From: Rhizobiales bacterium 62-47
Lineage (GTDB): Bacteria > Pseudomonadota > Alphaproteobacteria > Rhizobiales > Xanthobacteraceae
NCBI GenBank assembly: GCA_001899255.1
Contig: MKVX01000018.1
Coordinates: 745,150-809,149 of the forward strand
DNA: 64,000 nucleotides
Direction of reading: 5' to 3'
The notes below the pieces were generated by a model. The model was not told the origin of the DNA. It saw only the letters and a list, made by a program, of their open reading frames with translations, and did no database searches. Positions within the stretch are counted from its first letter, which is position 1. Each line of letters begins with the position of its first letter. This document shows positions 24,275-33,579 of this stretch, piece by piece. A program made the position numbers and the translations under genes.

Positions 24275-26770
24275 ATGCGTTTGCTGTTCCGGTTCATGGG
24301 CTTTCTGTTCGCGGCCGGAACCATTGTGTTTCTGGTGGGCGTTGCTGCCGCGGCGGGGCTGATCTGGCATTTCTCAAAGGATTTGCCGGAGTATTCGCAA
24401 CTCCAGAACTATGAACCGCCGGTAATGACGCGCGTCCACGCGTCCGATGGTTCGCTGCTGGCGGAGTATTCCAAGGAGCGCCGGCTCTATCTTCCGATCC
24501 AGGCCGTGCCGAAACTCGTCATCAACGCGTTCCTCGCGGCCGAAGACAAGAATTTCTACGAGCACGGCGGCATCGATTATTCCGGCATGGTTCGCGCGGG
24601 ACTGCTGTACGCGCAGAATTTCGGCTCCAACCGACGACCGCAGGGGGCATCCACCATCACCCAGCAGGTCGCGAAAAACTTTCTGCTGACCAACGAAGTT
24701 TCATTCACTCGTAAGATCAAGGAAGCCTTGCTGGCGATGCGCATCGAGCGTGCGTACTCGAAGGACAAGATCCTCGAGCTCTATCTCAATGAGATTTATC
24801 TCGGGCTTGGCGCCTACGGTATCGCCGCTGCATCGCTTGTGTATTTCGACAAATCGGTCAACGAACTGACCATCTCCGAAGCGGCATATCTGGCCGCGCT
24901 GCCGAAGGCGCCGTCGACCCTGCATCCGGTCAAGAACCGCGATCGCGCGATCGAGCGCCGCAATTACGTCATCGATCGTTTGCTCGAGAACGGCTGGATC
25001 AAGCAGGCTGACGCCGAGAAGGCCCGTAAGGAACCGCTGCAGGTCACCAGCCGCGCCAACGGTGCCCACACCTTCGCAGGTGAGTATTTCGCCGAGGAGG
25101 TTCGCCGCGATCTGTTCGAGCGCTACGGAGAGAAGAAGCTTTACGAAGGCGGTCTCTCGGTCCGTACCTCGCTCGATCCGAAGCTGCAGGTTGAAGCGCG
25201 CAAGACCATGACCGCTGGCCTCGTCAAGTTCGACGAAGCGCAGGGCTGGCGCGGTCCGGTCAACAAGCTCGACGTCGGCGGTGATTGGGGCGTGAAACTG
25301 GCCGACGTGAAGTCGCTGTCGGACATTTTGCCTTGGCGCTTAGCGGTCGTGCTGGAAACAAGCGAACAGTCGGCACGGATCGGGTTTCAGCCGGGTCGTG
25401 AGCTCGGCGGTGCCGTCAGCAAGGCGCGCGAGACAGGCCTCATCACACTTGAAGGCGTGAAATGGGCCAAGGCCGCAGCGGGGCCAACGCGGTTCAAAAC
25501 GCCGACCACCGTCTCGCAGGTACTTTCGCCGGGCGACGTGATTTATGCTGATCCGTTGATCGGCAAGGACGGAAATGTCGTCGAAGGGCAATTCCGGCTG
25601 CGTCAGTTGCCGGAAGTCTCCGGCGCCATGGTCGCGATGGATCCTTGGACGGGGCGTGTGCTGGCGATGGTCGGAGGCTTCTCGTTCGATCAAAGCCAGT
25701 TCAACCGTGCGACGCAGGCGTATCGGCAGCCGGGTTCGTCGTTCAAGCCGCTTGTCTATTCCTCGGCGCTGGACAACGGCTACACACCGTCGACTGTTGT
25801 CGTCGACGCACCGATCGAGATCGATCAGGGGCAGGGCGCTGGCGTATGGCGCCCGGAGAACTACTCGACCGGGAAATATTACGGGCCGACGACGCTGCGC
25901 AACGCCTTGCAGCGCTCGCTCAATACAGTGACCGTTCGGTTGGCGCAGGACATCGGCATGCCGCTGATCGGCGAATATGCCAAGCGCTTTGGCGTCTACG
26001 ACGAACTGCCCAACTATCTGTCCTACGCGCTCGGGGCGGGTGAGACGACGGTGATGCGTATGGTCACCGCCTATTCGATGTTCGCCAATGGCGGCAAGCG
26101 CATCAAGGCCACGCTGATCGATCGCATCCAGGATCGTTACGGTCACACGATCTTCAAGCACGATCAGCGCGAATGCCGCGGCTGCGATGCGCCTGGCGGA
26201 TGGAAAAACCAGACAGAGCCGCAATTGATCGATCGGCGCGAACAGGTGCTCGATCCGATGACGGCGTATCAGATCACGTCGATGATGGAGGGTGTCGTCC
26301 TTCACGGCACTGCAGCCCCGGCCTTCTCCGGATTTGGCAAGCCCGTCGCGGGCAAGACCGGTACAACCAACGATGAAAAGGACGCGTGGTTTGTTGGGTT
26401 CTCGCCTGACCTCGTGGTCGGCATCTACATCGGCTACGACAAGCCGCGCAATCTCGGCCGCGGCGCCACCGGTGGCCATCTCGCCGCGCCGATCGCCAAG
26501 GATTTCCTGAAGCTCGCACTGGCCGACAAGCCGGCCGTTCCGTTCAAGGTTCCGGCTGGCATCAAGCTGATCCGGGTGGATTCGAAATCTGGTATGCGAG
26601 CCGGTCCCGGCGATAGCGGCAGGACCATCCTCGAAGCCTTCAAGCCGGGTACGGCGCCGCCGGATAATTACTCTGTCATCGGCGTTGCCGATGCGGACGG
26701 CCACTCTTTGACCGTCTCTCCTGACGCTGACCGCGCCATCATTCGATCCGGCACCGGCGGCCTTTACTGA
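24275..26770 (+). CDS. mrcA: Penicillin-binding protein 1A (bifunctional)
   Basis: 831-aa class A PBP. Short cytoplasmic N-terminus and TM (about 8-33); GT51 glycosyltransferase domain with catalytic Glu90 in AAEDKNFYEHGGID and the STITQQVAKNFLL motif; an OB-like linker (about 320-440); transpeptidase domain with SxxK (Ser488-Lys491 in PGSSFKPLVY), an SLN motif (QRSLNTVTVRLA) and KTGTTNDEKDAWF. It polymerises and crosslinks peptidoglycan. ATG 24275 is chosen rather than a TTG 6 bp upstream. It follows amiC after a 199-bp gap with a leader hairpin. Confidence 0.96.
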   Translation: MRLLFRFMGFLFAAGTIVFLVGVAAAAGLIWHFSKDLPEYSQLQNYEPPVMTRVHASDGSLLAEYSKERRLYLPIQAVPKLVINAFLAAEDKNFYEHGGIDYSGMVRAGLLYAQNFGSNRRPQGASTITQQVAKNFLLTNEVSFTRKIKEALLAMRIERAYSKDKILELYLNEIYLGLGAYGIAAASLVYFDKSVNELTISEAAYLAALPKAPSTLHPVKNRDRAIERRNYVIDRLLENGWIKQADAEKARKEPLQVTSRANGAHTFAGEYFAEEVRRDLFERYGEKKLYEGGLSVRTSLDPKLQVEARKTMTAGLVKFDEAQGWRGPVNKLDVGGDWGVKLADVKSLSDILPWRLAVVLETSEQSARIGFQPGRELGGAVSKARETGLITLEGVKWAKAAAGPTRFKTPTTVSQVLSPGDVIYADPLIGKDGNVVEGQFRLRQLPEVSGAMVAMDPWTGRVLAMVGGFSFDQSQFNRATQAYRQPGSSFKPLVYSSALDNGYTPSTVVVDAPIEIDQGQGAGVWRPENYSTGKYYGPTTLRNALQRSLNTVTVRLAQDIGMPLIGEYAKRFGVYDELPNYLSYALGAGETTVMRMVTAYSMFANGGKRIKATLIDRIQDRYGHTIFKHDQRECRGCDAPGGWKNQTEPQLIDRREQVLDPMTAYQITSMMEGVVLHGTAAPAFSGFGKPVAGKTGTTNDEKDAWFVGFSPDLVVGIYIGYDKPRNLGRGATGGHLAAPIAKDFLKLALADKPAVPFKVPAGIKLIRVDSKSGMRAGPGDSGRTILEAFKPGTAPPDNYSVIGVADADGHSLTVSPDADRAIIRSGTGGLY

Positions 26771-26797
26771 TTGCGCTTTGCCGTTTTCGCCGCTACA

Positions 26798-26820
26798 TCC
26801 CGCATGACTCACATGCGGGA
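26798..26820. repeat. Stem-loop between mrcA and prfB
   Basis: Perfect 9-bp inverted repeat TCCCGCATG / CATGCGGGA with a 5-nt loop, 23 bp before the prfB ATG. It lacks a U-tract; it could be a Rho-assisted or weak terminator of mrcA or a leader structure of prfB. Confidence 0.45.
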
Positions 26821-26843
26821 CCTCGCTGTCAAACGGACTCACC

Positions 26844-27975
26844 ATGCGCGCTGAAATTGAGAGGCTGGTCGAAGAGATCAAGCAGTCGGTCGGGCTGCTG
26901 AGGAGGCATCTTTGACGTCGATGCATCGACTGCACGACTGGCGGAGCTGAACAAGCTCGCGGAAGACCCCGACCTCTGGAACGATCCACAGAAAGCTCAG
27001 AAGCTGATGCAGGAACGCACCTCGCTTGAGGATGCGCTGACTGGCATTGGGAAGGTCGAACGCGAGCTCGACGACAACGTCGAGATGATCGCGCTTGGCG
27101 AAGCCGAGAACGACGAGAGCGTGGTGCGCGAAGCCGAAGCCGCGCTGACACAGCTGAAGAAGGAAGTGGCACGCCGCGAGCTCGAGGCGCTGCTGTCCGG
27201 CGAAGCCGACCGGTTCAACACCTATCTCGAAATTCACGCCGGGGCCGGCGGCACCGAGAGTCAAGACTGGGCCTCGATGTTGCTGCGCATGTATACGCGC
27301 TGGGCTGAAAAGCATGGCTTCAAGATCGAGTATCTCGAAGAGACGCAGGGCGAAGAGGCCGGCATTAAGTCCGCCACCATTCAGATCAGCGGACATAACG
27401 CCTACGGCTGGCTGAAAACCGAAGCGGGCGTGCATCGGCTGGTGCGTATTTCACCGTTCGATTCCAATGCGCGACGCCATACCTCGTTTTCGAGTGTGGC
27501 GATCTTCCCGGTCGTCGATGACAGCATCAAGATCGACATCAAGGAATCCGATGTTCGAACCGATACGATGCGCTCCGGCGGCGCCGGCGGTCAGCACGTC
27601 AACAAGACGGAATCCGCTGTGCGGCTCACGCACATTCCGACCGGCGTCGCCGTGGTGTGCCAGGCCGGTCGTTCGCAACACAAGAACCGCGCGCAGGCGT
27701 GGGACATGTTGCGTGCGCGGCTCTACGAAATCGAACTGAAGAAGCGAGAGGAACAGGCCGCAGCCGATCAAGCGGCCAAGACCGATATCGGCTGGGGGCA
27801 TCAGATACGCTCCTATGTTTTGCAGCCGTATCAGATGGTGAAGGATCTGCGCACCGGCGTGCAGACATCAGACACGTCGGGTGTGCTCGACGGCGACCTT
27901 GATGAATTCATGGCGGCGACTTTGGCGCAGAAGGCATTCGGCACGTCGCCCGGTGCGGTCGAGGATGTCGACTAA
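26844..27975 (+). CDS. prfB: Peptide chain release factor 2, with programmed +1 frameshift
   Basis: RF2 reads UGA and UAA stops. Translation starts at ATG 26844, reads 23 codons to CTT (26910-26912), meets an in-frame TGA (26913-26915) and must shift +1 to continue at GAC (26914). The signal is complete: AGGAGG (26901-26906), a 3-nt spacer, CTT TGA C. The product is 376 aa. The stop-recognition tripeptide SPF ([10 protein letters not shown]) and the hydrolysis motif GGQ ([16 protein letters not shown]) confirm RF2. Gene callers that do not model the shift will truncate it, for example to 27007-27975. Confidence 0.97.
26901..26916 (+). promoter_or_regulatory. prfB programmed +1 frameshift site (RF2 autoregulation)
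   Basis: AGGAGG-CAT-CTT-TGA-C. The internal Shine-Dalgarno-like sequence sits 3 nt before the CUU slippery codon, as in the classic bacterial RF2 site. When RF2 is scarce, slow termination at UGA lets the ribosome shift and make more RF2. Confidence 0.95.
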
Positions 27976-27992
27976 CAAACTGGGATGACATC

Positions 27993-28868
27993 ATGCCCCA
28001 CGTCGCTTTCATCGGTCTTGGACGTATGGGGCACGGCATGGCGGGACGCTATCTCGATAGCGGCTTTTCCGTTGCTCTTTGGAACCGAAGCCGAACCAAA
28101 GCCGATGACCTGATCGCGCGCGGCGCTCGCTGGGCGCAATCGCCCGCTGACGCGGCGCGTGATGCCGATGCCATCGTCACGATGGTCGCCGACGACGATG
28201 CGTCACGTTCGGTTTGGCTCGGCAAGGATGGCGCGGCTTTCGCTGCAAAGCTCGATGTCTTAGCCATCGAGTGTTCGACCGTCTCTTTTCAGCACGCATG
28301 TCAGCTTGCGAATGACCTGACCGAGCGGGGATTGCATTACATCGACTGTCCGGTGACCGGACTGCCTGAAGCCGCGGCGTCCGGAAAGTTGACGCTACTA
28401 GTGGGCGCGGACGCTGCCGATCTGGAACGTGCGCGTCCTTACCTCGCACCGATCGGCGCGGCGATCCGCCATTTCGGACCCGTCGGTGCCGGGACAGTTT
28501 TCAAGCTGATCAACAATCTGATGGGTGCGGTACAAATCGCCGGGCTTGCGGAAGGTTTGCGCCTCGCTGAAGCCGCGGGACTCGAACTGGCGATGGTGCA
28601 GGACGCGTTGTCGACTGGCGCGGTCGCCAGTCCGCAAGTCGTGCGGCATTCGAAGCGCATGGTTGCACGCGATTTCGCCGGAGCTACGTTCACTGCAGCG
28701 CTACGGCACAAGGATGCAAGGTATGCGGTTGAACTGGCGCGCAGCCTGCAACTCAACCTCGCGGTCGGCGAGGCGACGCTGGATGTCTACACCCAGGCCA
28801 AAGCGCATGCGCCGGATGATGATGAAGGGCGCCTGATCGAAGTCATCGGACGTTCGAAGCGACCGTAG
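27993..28868 (+). CDS. NAD(P)-dependent beta-hydroxyacid dehydrogenase (3-hydroxyisobutyrate dehydrogenase family)
   Basis: 291 aa. N-terminal Rossmann domain with GLGRMGHGMA (residues 8-17), substrate loop DCPVTGLPEAAASGKLTLLVGG-like segment (119-138), catalytic Lys171 with Asn175 in FKLINNLMGA, then the all-helical C-terminal domain. Related to 3-hydroxyisobutyrate, tartronate semialdehyde and glyoxylate/succinic semialdehyde reductases; the substrate cannot be fixed. It starts 17 bp after prfB and may be read from the same transcript. Confidence 0.88.
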   Translation: MPHVAFIGLGRMGHGMAGRYLDSGFSVALWNRSRTKADDLIARGARWAQSPADAARDADAIVTMVADDDASRSVWLGKDGAAFAAKLDVLAIECSTVSFQHACQLANDLTERGLHYIDCPVTGLPEAAASGKLTLLVGADAADLERARPYLAPIGAAIRHFGPVGAGTVFKLINNLMGAVQIAGLAEGLRLAEAAGLELAMVQDALSTGAVASPQVVRHSKRMVARDFAGATFTAALRHKDARYAVELARSLQLNLAVGEATLDVYTQAKAHAPDDDEGRLIEVIGRSKRP

Positions 28869-29029
28869 GGCGACTTAGCTCGCCGCGACGCAGCGCCGTC
28901 ATGGGCATTGGATGACCGATCGTATGGCTGTGCTGCCGGAAAGCGGGTGGCTGCAAGCGCGCCTTCGCGCTAAGCCAAGGATGCGGGGCGTGATCCGCTT
29001 CAGAGACGCACAACAAGAGCACGAGACAT

Positions 29030-29950
29030 ATGCCATCCGCAGATCTTCGCATCGCGTCCGCCGATTGGCTGAGATTGCTCTTCCTGTCGGTGCTATGGGG
29101 CGGATCGTTTCTGTTTGTCGGCGTCGCGGTTCTGGAATTGCCGCCGTTCACAATTGTATTCGTGCGTGTCGGACTAGCAGCATTGCTCCTATTGCCATTG
29201 CTCTGGATTTATCGGTTGCAAGTGCCCAGAACGGTGGCCGGCTGGCGGCCATTTGTCGTGATGGCACTCTTGAACAATGTCATCCCGTTCTCGCTGCTGG
29301 TGACAGGCCAGACGATGATCTCCGGCGGCCTTGCATCGGTGATCAATGCCATGACGCCGGTGTTCACGGTTCTGATCCTGGCGGCCTTTGGTGAAGAGCG
29401 ACTGGTGCCGCGGCGCGTCGTCGGCGTTCTGCTGGGGTTGGCGGGCGTCATCATTCTTCGCGGACTCGACCTCGAATTTGGCTCAAAGCAAAGCCTCGGA
29501 ATATTGTCGTGCTTGGGAGCGACTGTCTTTTTCGGACTGTCAGCACTGTGGGCCAAGCGTCAACTGACGGACGTTGAACCGATCACGGCCGCGACCCTGC
29601 AGTTGCTGTCATCAGGCGTGATGATGTTTGTCATTGCCATGGTCATCGATCGACCATGGCAATTGCCAATGCCGGGTGCAGCCACCTGGATTTCGTTGCT
29701 CGGACTTGCCGCACTATCGACGTCGCTGGCTTTCATCCTGTTCTTCCAGATCATCCGCGGATCCGGCGCGGGCAACGTCATGCTGGTGACGTTGTTGGTG
29801 CCGGTGACGGCGATCATGCTCGGCTATTTCATCTTGGATGAAATCGTCACCACGCGCGAAATGGTTGGTGCGCTCGTCATCGCCAGCGCGTTGCTGATTA
29901 TGGACGGCCGCTTGCTTGAGAGGCTTTCCATTCAGAAAGCCAATGCCTGA
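29030..29950 (+). CDS. EamA-family DMT exporter
   Basis: 306-aa drug/metabolite transporter with about ten hydrophobic segments in two EamA repeats (LLFLSVLWGGSFLFVGVAV at the N-terminus; a second repeat starting near LGILSCLGATVFFGLSALWAKR). It is not close to the tandem pair at the left end. Its last 53 bp overlap the 3' end of the convergent carbamoyltransferase gene. Substrate unknown. Confidence 0.87.
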   Translation: MPSADLRIASADWLRLLFLSVLWGGSFLFVGVAVLELPPFTIVFVRVGLAALLLLPLLWIYRLQVPRTVAGWRPFVVMALLNNVIPFSLLVTGQTMISGGLASVINAMTPVFTVLILAAFGEERLVPRRVVGVLLGLAGVIILRGLDLEFGSKQSLGILSCLGATVFFGLSALWAKRQLTDVEPITAATLQLLSSGVMMFVIAMVIDRPWQLPMPGAATWISLLGLAALSTSLAFILFFQIIRGSGAGNVMLVTLLVPVTAIMLGYFILDEIVTTREMVGALVIASALLIMDGRLLERLSIQKANA

Positions 29951-32063
29951 AGCGGCCACTGTCGCGCTCGCCGCCGTGCCACGCCGCATGCACCGTGCCG
30001 TCGTCAGCGACCATGAAAACCGCGTCGAGTCCTTTCGAGCGGCGCAACGTTTCGACGGCCTGCTCGGCAGTTTGCGCGATCGGACCCGCGACGTTGAATG
30101 ATGTATTCACCGAGACTTCGACGCCGATGCGCCGGCCCAATGCTTTGAGATAGGCATAGGTGAGGGGGTCATCATCCGCGCGGACGATCTGGATGCGACC
30201 GGTGCCGTCGGCGTGGATCACCGATGGAATCTGTGCCCGCGCTGATGGCTTCGAACGCGCGGTCAGCACCATGTAGTTGTAGGCATTGTAGTCGGCGTCG
30301 GATGCGCCGTCCTGCAGTTCGAAGAATTGTATCGCCGCCTCGCGGGTCAGCATCGGCGCCAGCGGACGAATGGACTCGCGAAATTTCACCCGCTCATTGA
30401 GGCGCTCGCGGGTTTGCGGATCGCATGGATTGGCGAAGATCGAACGATGGCCAAGAGCACGCGGTCCGGTCTCGGCTGCGCCCTGCGACAGGGCGACGAT
30501 GCCGCCCGCCGCGACGCAATAGGCGATCAGATCGGCGATGCCTTCGAGCCCATCGCGTGAAGCAACGCTGCCAACCTGCTGCGAGGCAATGTCGGCCGCA
30601 TTGAGTGCTGTCACGATCTCGCTGTTGGTTGCCGGCGTGCCACACCAGAATGCGTGCGTGAACGGAGCGCCACGTGGCGCACCCGCCAAGTGCGCGAACA
30701 GCCATGCCGCACCGATGGGAACGCCGGGGTCACTCGGTGTTGGTGGCACCCAAAGATGCAAGCGCGTGGATGGCCGACCTAGCTTGGCAAACCAGGTTTC
30801 GTCGAAGTGCTCGAGCAAGCGCATGCTGGCGAGCGCGTTCAAGGCGACGCCACCGGAAAATACCAGTTTGTTTGCTCCGGAGGTTCGCAGCAGATGATCG
30901 ACGATGTGGATCAGCGCGTCTTCAAGCACCATCTGCGTCGCGGCAGCCTTGTCGAGGCGGTCCTGCGTATCCGGCCGGTGCTGAATATCCTCGACGCGCA
31001 GCACGGCATCGGGATTCCACAATTGCTCGGGTTTCAGCGGCGTACCGAGGATTTCGGTCAGCGGTTGCTTGTAAGGATTGTCGAATGGATCGCGATACCA
31101 GTTGGCGAGCGAGCGATTGAGTTTCACCTCGCCATTGGCGGCGAGAATGAGGACATCCTTCATCCGCGCAAAGTAGGGATTGGTTGCGCGATCCATGTTG
31201 CCCCACGCAGCGGCGCCCATGTAGCGGCCTTCGCTCGACAACCAGGTCCAGCCACCCTGTGTCGATGAGATGACGCTGTAGAACGCACCCAGCGAGTCGA
31301 ACACGCTGTTGTTGCAATAGAGCGGCCGCATCTTCCCTGACTTGACGACATAGAGCGACACCGATCCCTTGTCGCCGGTACCGTCCACGACGCAGATCGC
31401 GATTGGTTCTTCACTCTCGGGAAACGGTGATGCCGCGTAAGGAAACCAGGCATGGTTGTCGTGATGCGGCAAGCAGATCAGCGGCACACGCTCTTTCAGA
31501 CCGAACTGCTTCGCCAAGATGCGCGGCGTCCGCCGCATCTGGTCGAGGCGGCGGCGGTCGATGCCGATTGCGTTCGACAGACGCAGCAATCGAAAACTGC
31601 CAGGCGCTTCCTCGACAACAGTCCTTAGCAGTGTGCCGAACATAGCCGGATAGTCCCACGTCGTCACAAACGCGGCGATATCGCCAATGTCGCGGCCCAT
31701 ACCGCGCAGTGTTGCACGCATGGCATCCAGAGAGCGATGCGGAAATTCAGTTGTATGCTTGTTACCGGAGAAGCGCTCTTCCTCGTTGTTGAGGATCAGG
31801 CGCGGTCCACGCGCCTGCGTGATTTCAACAAGCGCGACTCCCGTATTGTGCGTTCCGGATGAGGCCAGCCCGGCGATGTAGACAGTTTCGCCTTGCTGTA
31901 GCCGTTGCTTGATGGCTTCGATGCGTTGATCAGCATATGCGCTGCCAAGCCGATAAAACCCGGCATATTCCATCAGTCGCGCACTGAGCCACTGCACGGA
32001 ACGAAAAACTGACTTTGCCAGCCGTGGATAGGTCGGCCCAATTCGGCTTTTCGTGACGTTCAA
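29898..32063 (-). CDS. NodU/CmcH-family carbamoyltransferase
   Basis: 721-aa O-carbamoyltransferase. N-terminal ASKHA-fold (TsaD-like) domain with NNEEERFSGNKHTTEFP, the metal-binding PHHDNHAWFPYAAS (His200, His201, His204) and VVDGTGDKGS. The C-terminal domain has ETGPRALGHRSI, VKFRESIRPLAP and NTSFNVAGP, typical of NodU, TobZ and CmcH. These enzymes transfer carbamoyl from carbamoyl phosphate to a sugar or antibiotic hydroxyl. About 60 N-terminal residues precede the usual start of the family. No nod or antibiotic genes are nearby, so the acceptor is unknown. It overlaps the 3' end of the convergent DMT gene by 53 bp. Confidence 0.88.
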   Translation of the reverse strand: MNVTKSRIGPTYPRLAKSVFRSVQWLSARLMEYAGFYRLGSAYADQRIEAIKQRLQQGETVYIAGLASSGTHNTGVALVEITQARGPRLILNNEEERFSGNKHTTEFPHRSLDAMRATLRGMGRDIGDIAAFVTTWDYPAMFGTLLRTVVEEAPGSFRLLRLSNAIGIDRRRLDQMRRTPRILAKQFGLKERVPLICLPHHDNHAWFPYAASPFPESEEPIAICVVDGTGDKGSVSLYVVKSGKMRPLYCNNSVFDSLGAFYSVISSTQGGWTWLSSEGRYMGAAAWGNMDRATNPYFARMKDVLILAANGEVKLNRSLANWYRDPFDNPYKQPLTEILGTPLKPEQLWNPDAVLRVEDIQHRPDTQDRLDKAAATQMVLEDALIHIVDHLLRTSGANKLVFSGGVALNALASMRLLEHFDETWFAKLGRPSTRLHLWVPPTPSDPGVPIGAAWLFAHLAGAPRGAPFTHAFWCGTPATNSEIVTALNAADIASQQVGSVASRDGLEGIADLIAYCVAAGGIVALSQGAAETGPRALGHRSIFANPCDPQTRERLNERVKFRESIRPLAPMLTREAAIQFFELQDGASDADYNAYNYMVLTARSKPSARAQIPSVIHADGTGRIQIVRADDDPLTYAYLKALGRRIGVEVSVNTSFNVAGPIAQTAEQAVETLRRSKGLDAVFMVADDGTVHAAWHGGERDSGRFRHWLSEWKASQASGRP

Positions 32064-32170
32064 TATCGGTTCTCCGACGCTGCAACAGAACCGACATCAA
32101 GCATGATCGCAGCGGACGGATCAACCCGGCAATGCAAGATCGCGCAGCGAATGCGAGCTTGAACAGGCGA

Positions 32171-33490
32171 TCAGTTGGCGGCGAAACGGGTGCCCGCGCG
32201 CAAGAATTTCTGCGGGTCCACGGCGTCGCCATCGATGCGGGTCTCGTAATGCAGGTGGGGCCCGGTCGAGCGTCCGGTTGAGCCGACCGCGCCGACGACT
32301 TGGCCAATGTGAATTTGCTCGCCGACCTTGACGTGAATTTCGGAGAGGTGGCCATATCGCGTCGAGAGACCGTTGCCATGGTCGATCTCGACCATACGGC
32401 CATAACCGCCCGCCCAGCCCGCTGTTACGACCTTGCCGTTTGCAGTCGCGCGGACCGGATCGCCCGTCGATGCGCGAAAATCCAGACCGGTATGCATCGC
32501 GGGCCGGCCGAGGAATGGGTCCATTCGGACGCCAAAGCCAGAACTGTATTCGGCCTCACCAAGTGTCGGCTTACGGTAGGGGATCATGGCCAAGGTTCGG
32601 TTCAAACGCTCAGCCTGCGCACGTGAGATGTTGACTCGCTGGAGTTGGCGATCGAAGGGGCTGGCGTCGGCTGAAAGCTTCACCGGCACATAAGGTCCGC
32701 CAACTCCGGCACGAGGTGCCGCAGCCTCCATTTGCGCGACATTCAGGCCGAGGTCCGCAAACAGGCTGCGCATCTTCTGAATGCGTTTTTCAAATGTCCC
32801 TTCAGCAGAGTTCAAAATCGCGCTTTGCCGGTTTTCGACGTGATCGAGCGACGTCTGCAACCGGGCGATCGTCACGTCGAGGCTCTGGTCCTTGCCATCC
32901 AGGTGCGATTGCCGCTCGGGCTGAGTGACTTTCGTTCCGGTATCGTTGATCGGCGATGGCTTGGCCCGGCCGAACAGCTTGTCGGTCAACGAGCGCGTAG
33001 CCGGCTTGATCGAGCCGGTAGCAGCCGTATCGGGGAGGCCGCTCAGCGCCGCGGTACGGGAATCAAGTGCCGCCTGACGCCGAATGATCTGGTCGAGTTT
33101 CTGCTCGAACTGCTCTTGGTCGAGCAATTGCCGGCTCGTCGTCCGGTCGATCCTCGCGCGCAATTCAGCGATGCGATCCTCGTAAGAATATTGCATCTCC
33201 GCCTGGCGCGCGATGAGCCGCGTCAGCACGTCGTCACGGAAAGCGAAATAGGTAGCGGTAGCCGCCGACCAGGCCCCCAGCAAGGTGACAGTACCGACGA
33301 CGATCCAGAAGACCACGGGCCCGAAGCGGACCTGTTTCCCGGCATGGGCCAACGTATATCCGCTGTTCCTCTGCGACTGGGCTGGCGCGGCTTTGCCGGA
33401 TGCTCCGTGCGGACGTCGGGCAGGGGCCCGATTGTGGTGTTGAGAGTGATGCTGGGCGTGTTCTGAAAATCGACTCGGCGAATATGACAT
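32171..33490 (-). CDS. M23-family (LytM) peptidoglycan endopeptidase
   Basis: 439-aa membrane-anchored protein. Cytoplasmic His/Gln-rich N-terminus, one TM (about 56-80), a periplasmic coiled coil (about 85-300, with breaks) and a C-terminal LytM domain with HTGLDF (first zinc His/Asp), HGNGLSTRYGHLS and GPHLHYE (HxH). All zinc ligands are present, so it may be an active DD-endopeptidase rather than an EnvC-like activator. The ATG at 33490 has AGGAG 5 nt upstream; the open frame extends to 33733. Confidence 0.9.
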   Translation of the reverse strand: MSYSPSRFSEHAQHHSQHHNRAPARRPHGASGKAAPAQSQRNSGYTLAHAGKQVRFGPVVFWIVVGTVTLLGAWSAATATYFAFRDDVLTRLIARQAEMQYSYEDRIAELRARIDRTTSRQLLDQEQFEQKLDQIIRRQAALDSRTAALSGLPDTAATGSIKPATRSLTDKLFGRAKPSPINDTGTKVTQPERQSHLDGKDQSLDVTIARLQTSLDHVENRQSAILNSAEGTFEKRIQKMRSLFADLGLNVAQMEAAAPRAGVGGPYVPVKLSADASPFDRQLQRVNISRAQAERLNRTLAMIPYRKPTLGEAEYSSGFGVRMDPFLGRPAMHTGLDFRASTGDPVRATANGKVVTAGWAGGYGRMVEIDHGNGLSTRYGHLSEIHVKVGEQIHIGQVVGAVGSTGRSTGPHLHYETRIDGDAVDPQKFLRAGTRFAAN

Positions 33491-33579
33491 CAGCACTCCT
33501 GGCCGCCGGGAACAGGTCCGGTTTCGGCTCAAAACTGCTGATGATTTGACCTTGTCATGGTTAATTTTCGGAGAACGAC

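Noticed and set aside
25340-27172. 610-codon open frame antisense to mrcA and prfB
   Set aside because: Arg/His-rich shadow frame typical of G+C-rich coding DNA; the sense genes are unambiguous.
27007-27975. prfB called as a separate gene starting at ATG 27007
   Set aside because: The upstream 23 codons plus the CTT TGA C frameshift signal show that the gene starts at 26844.
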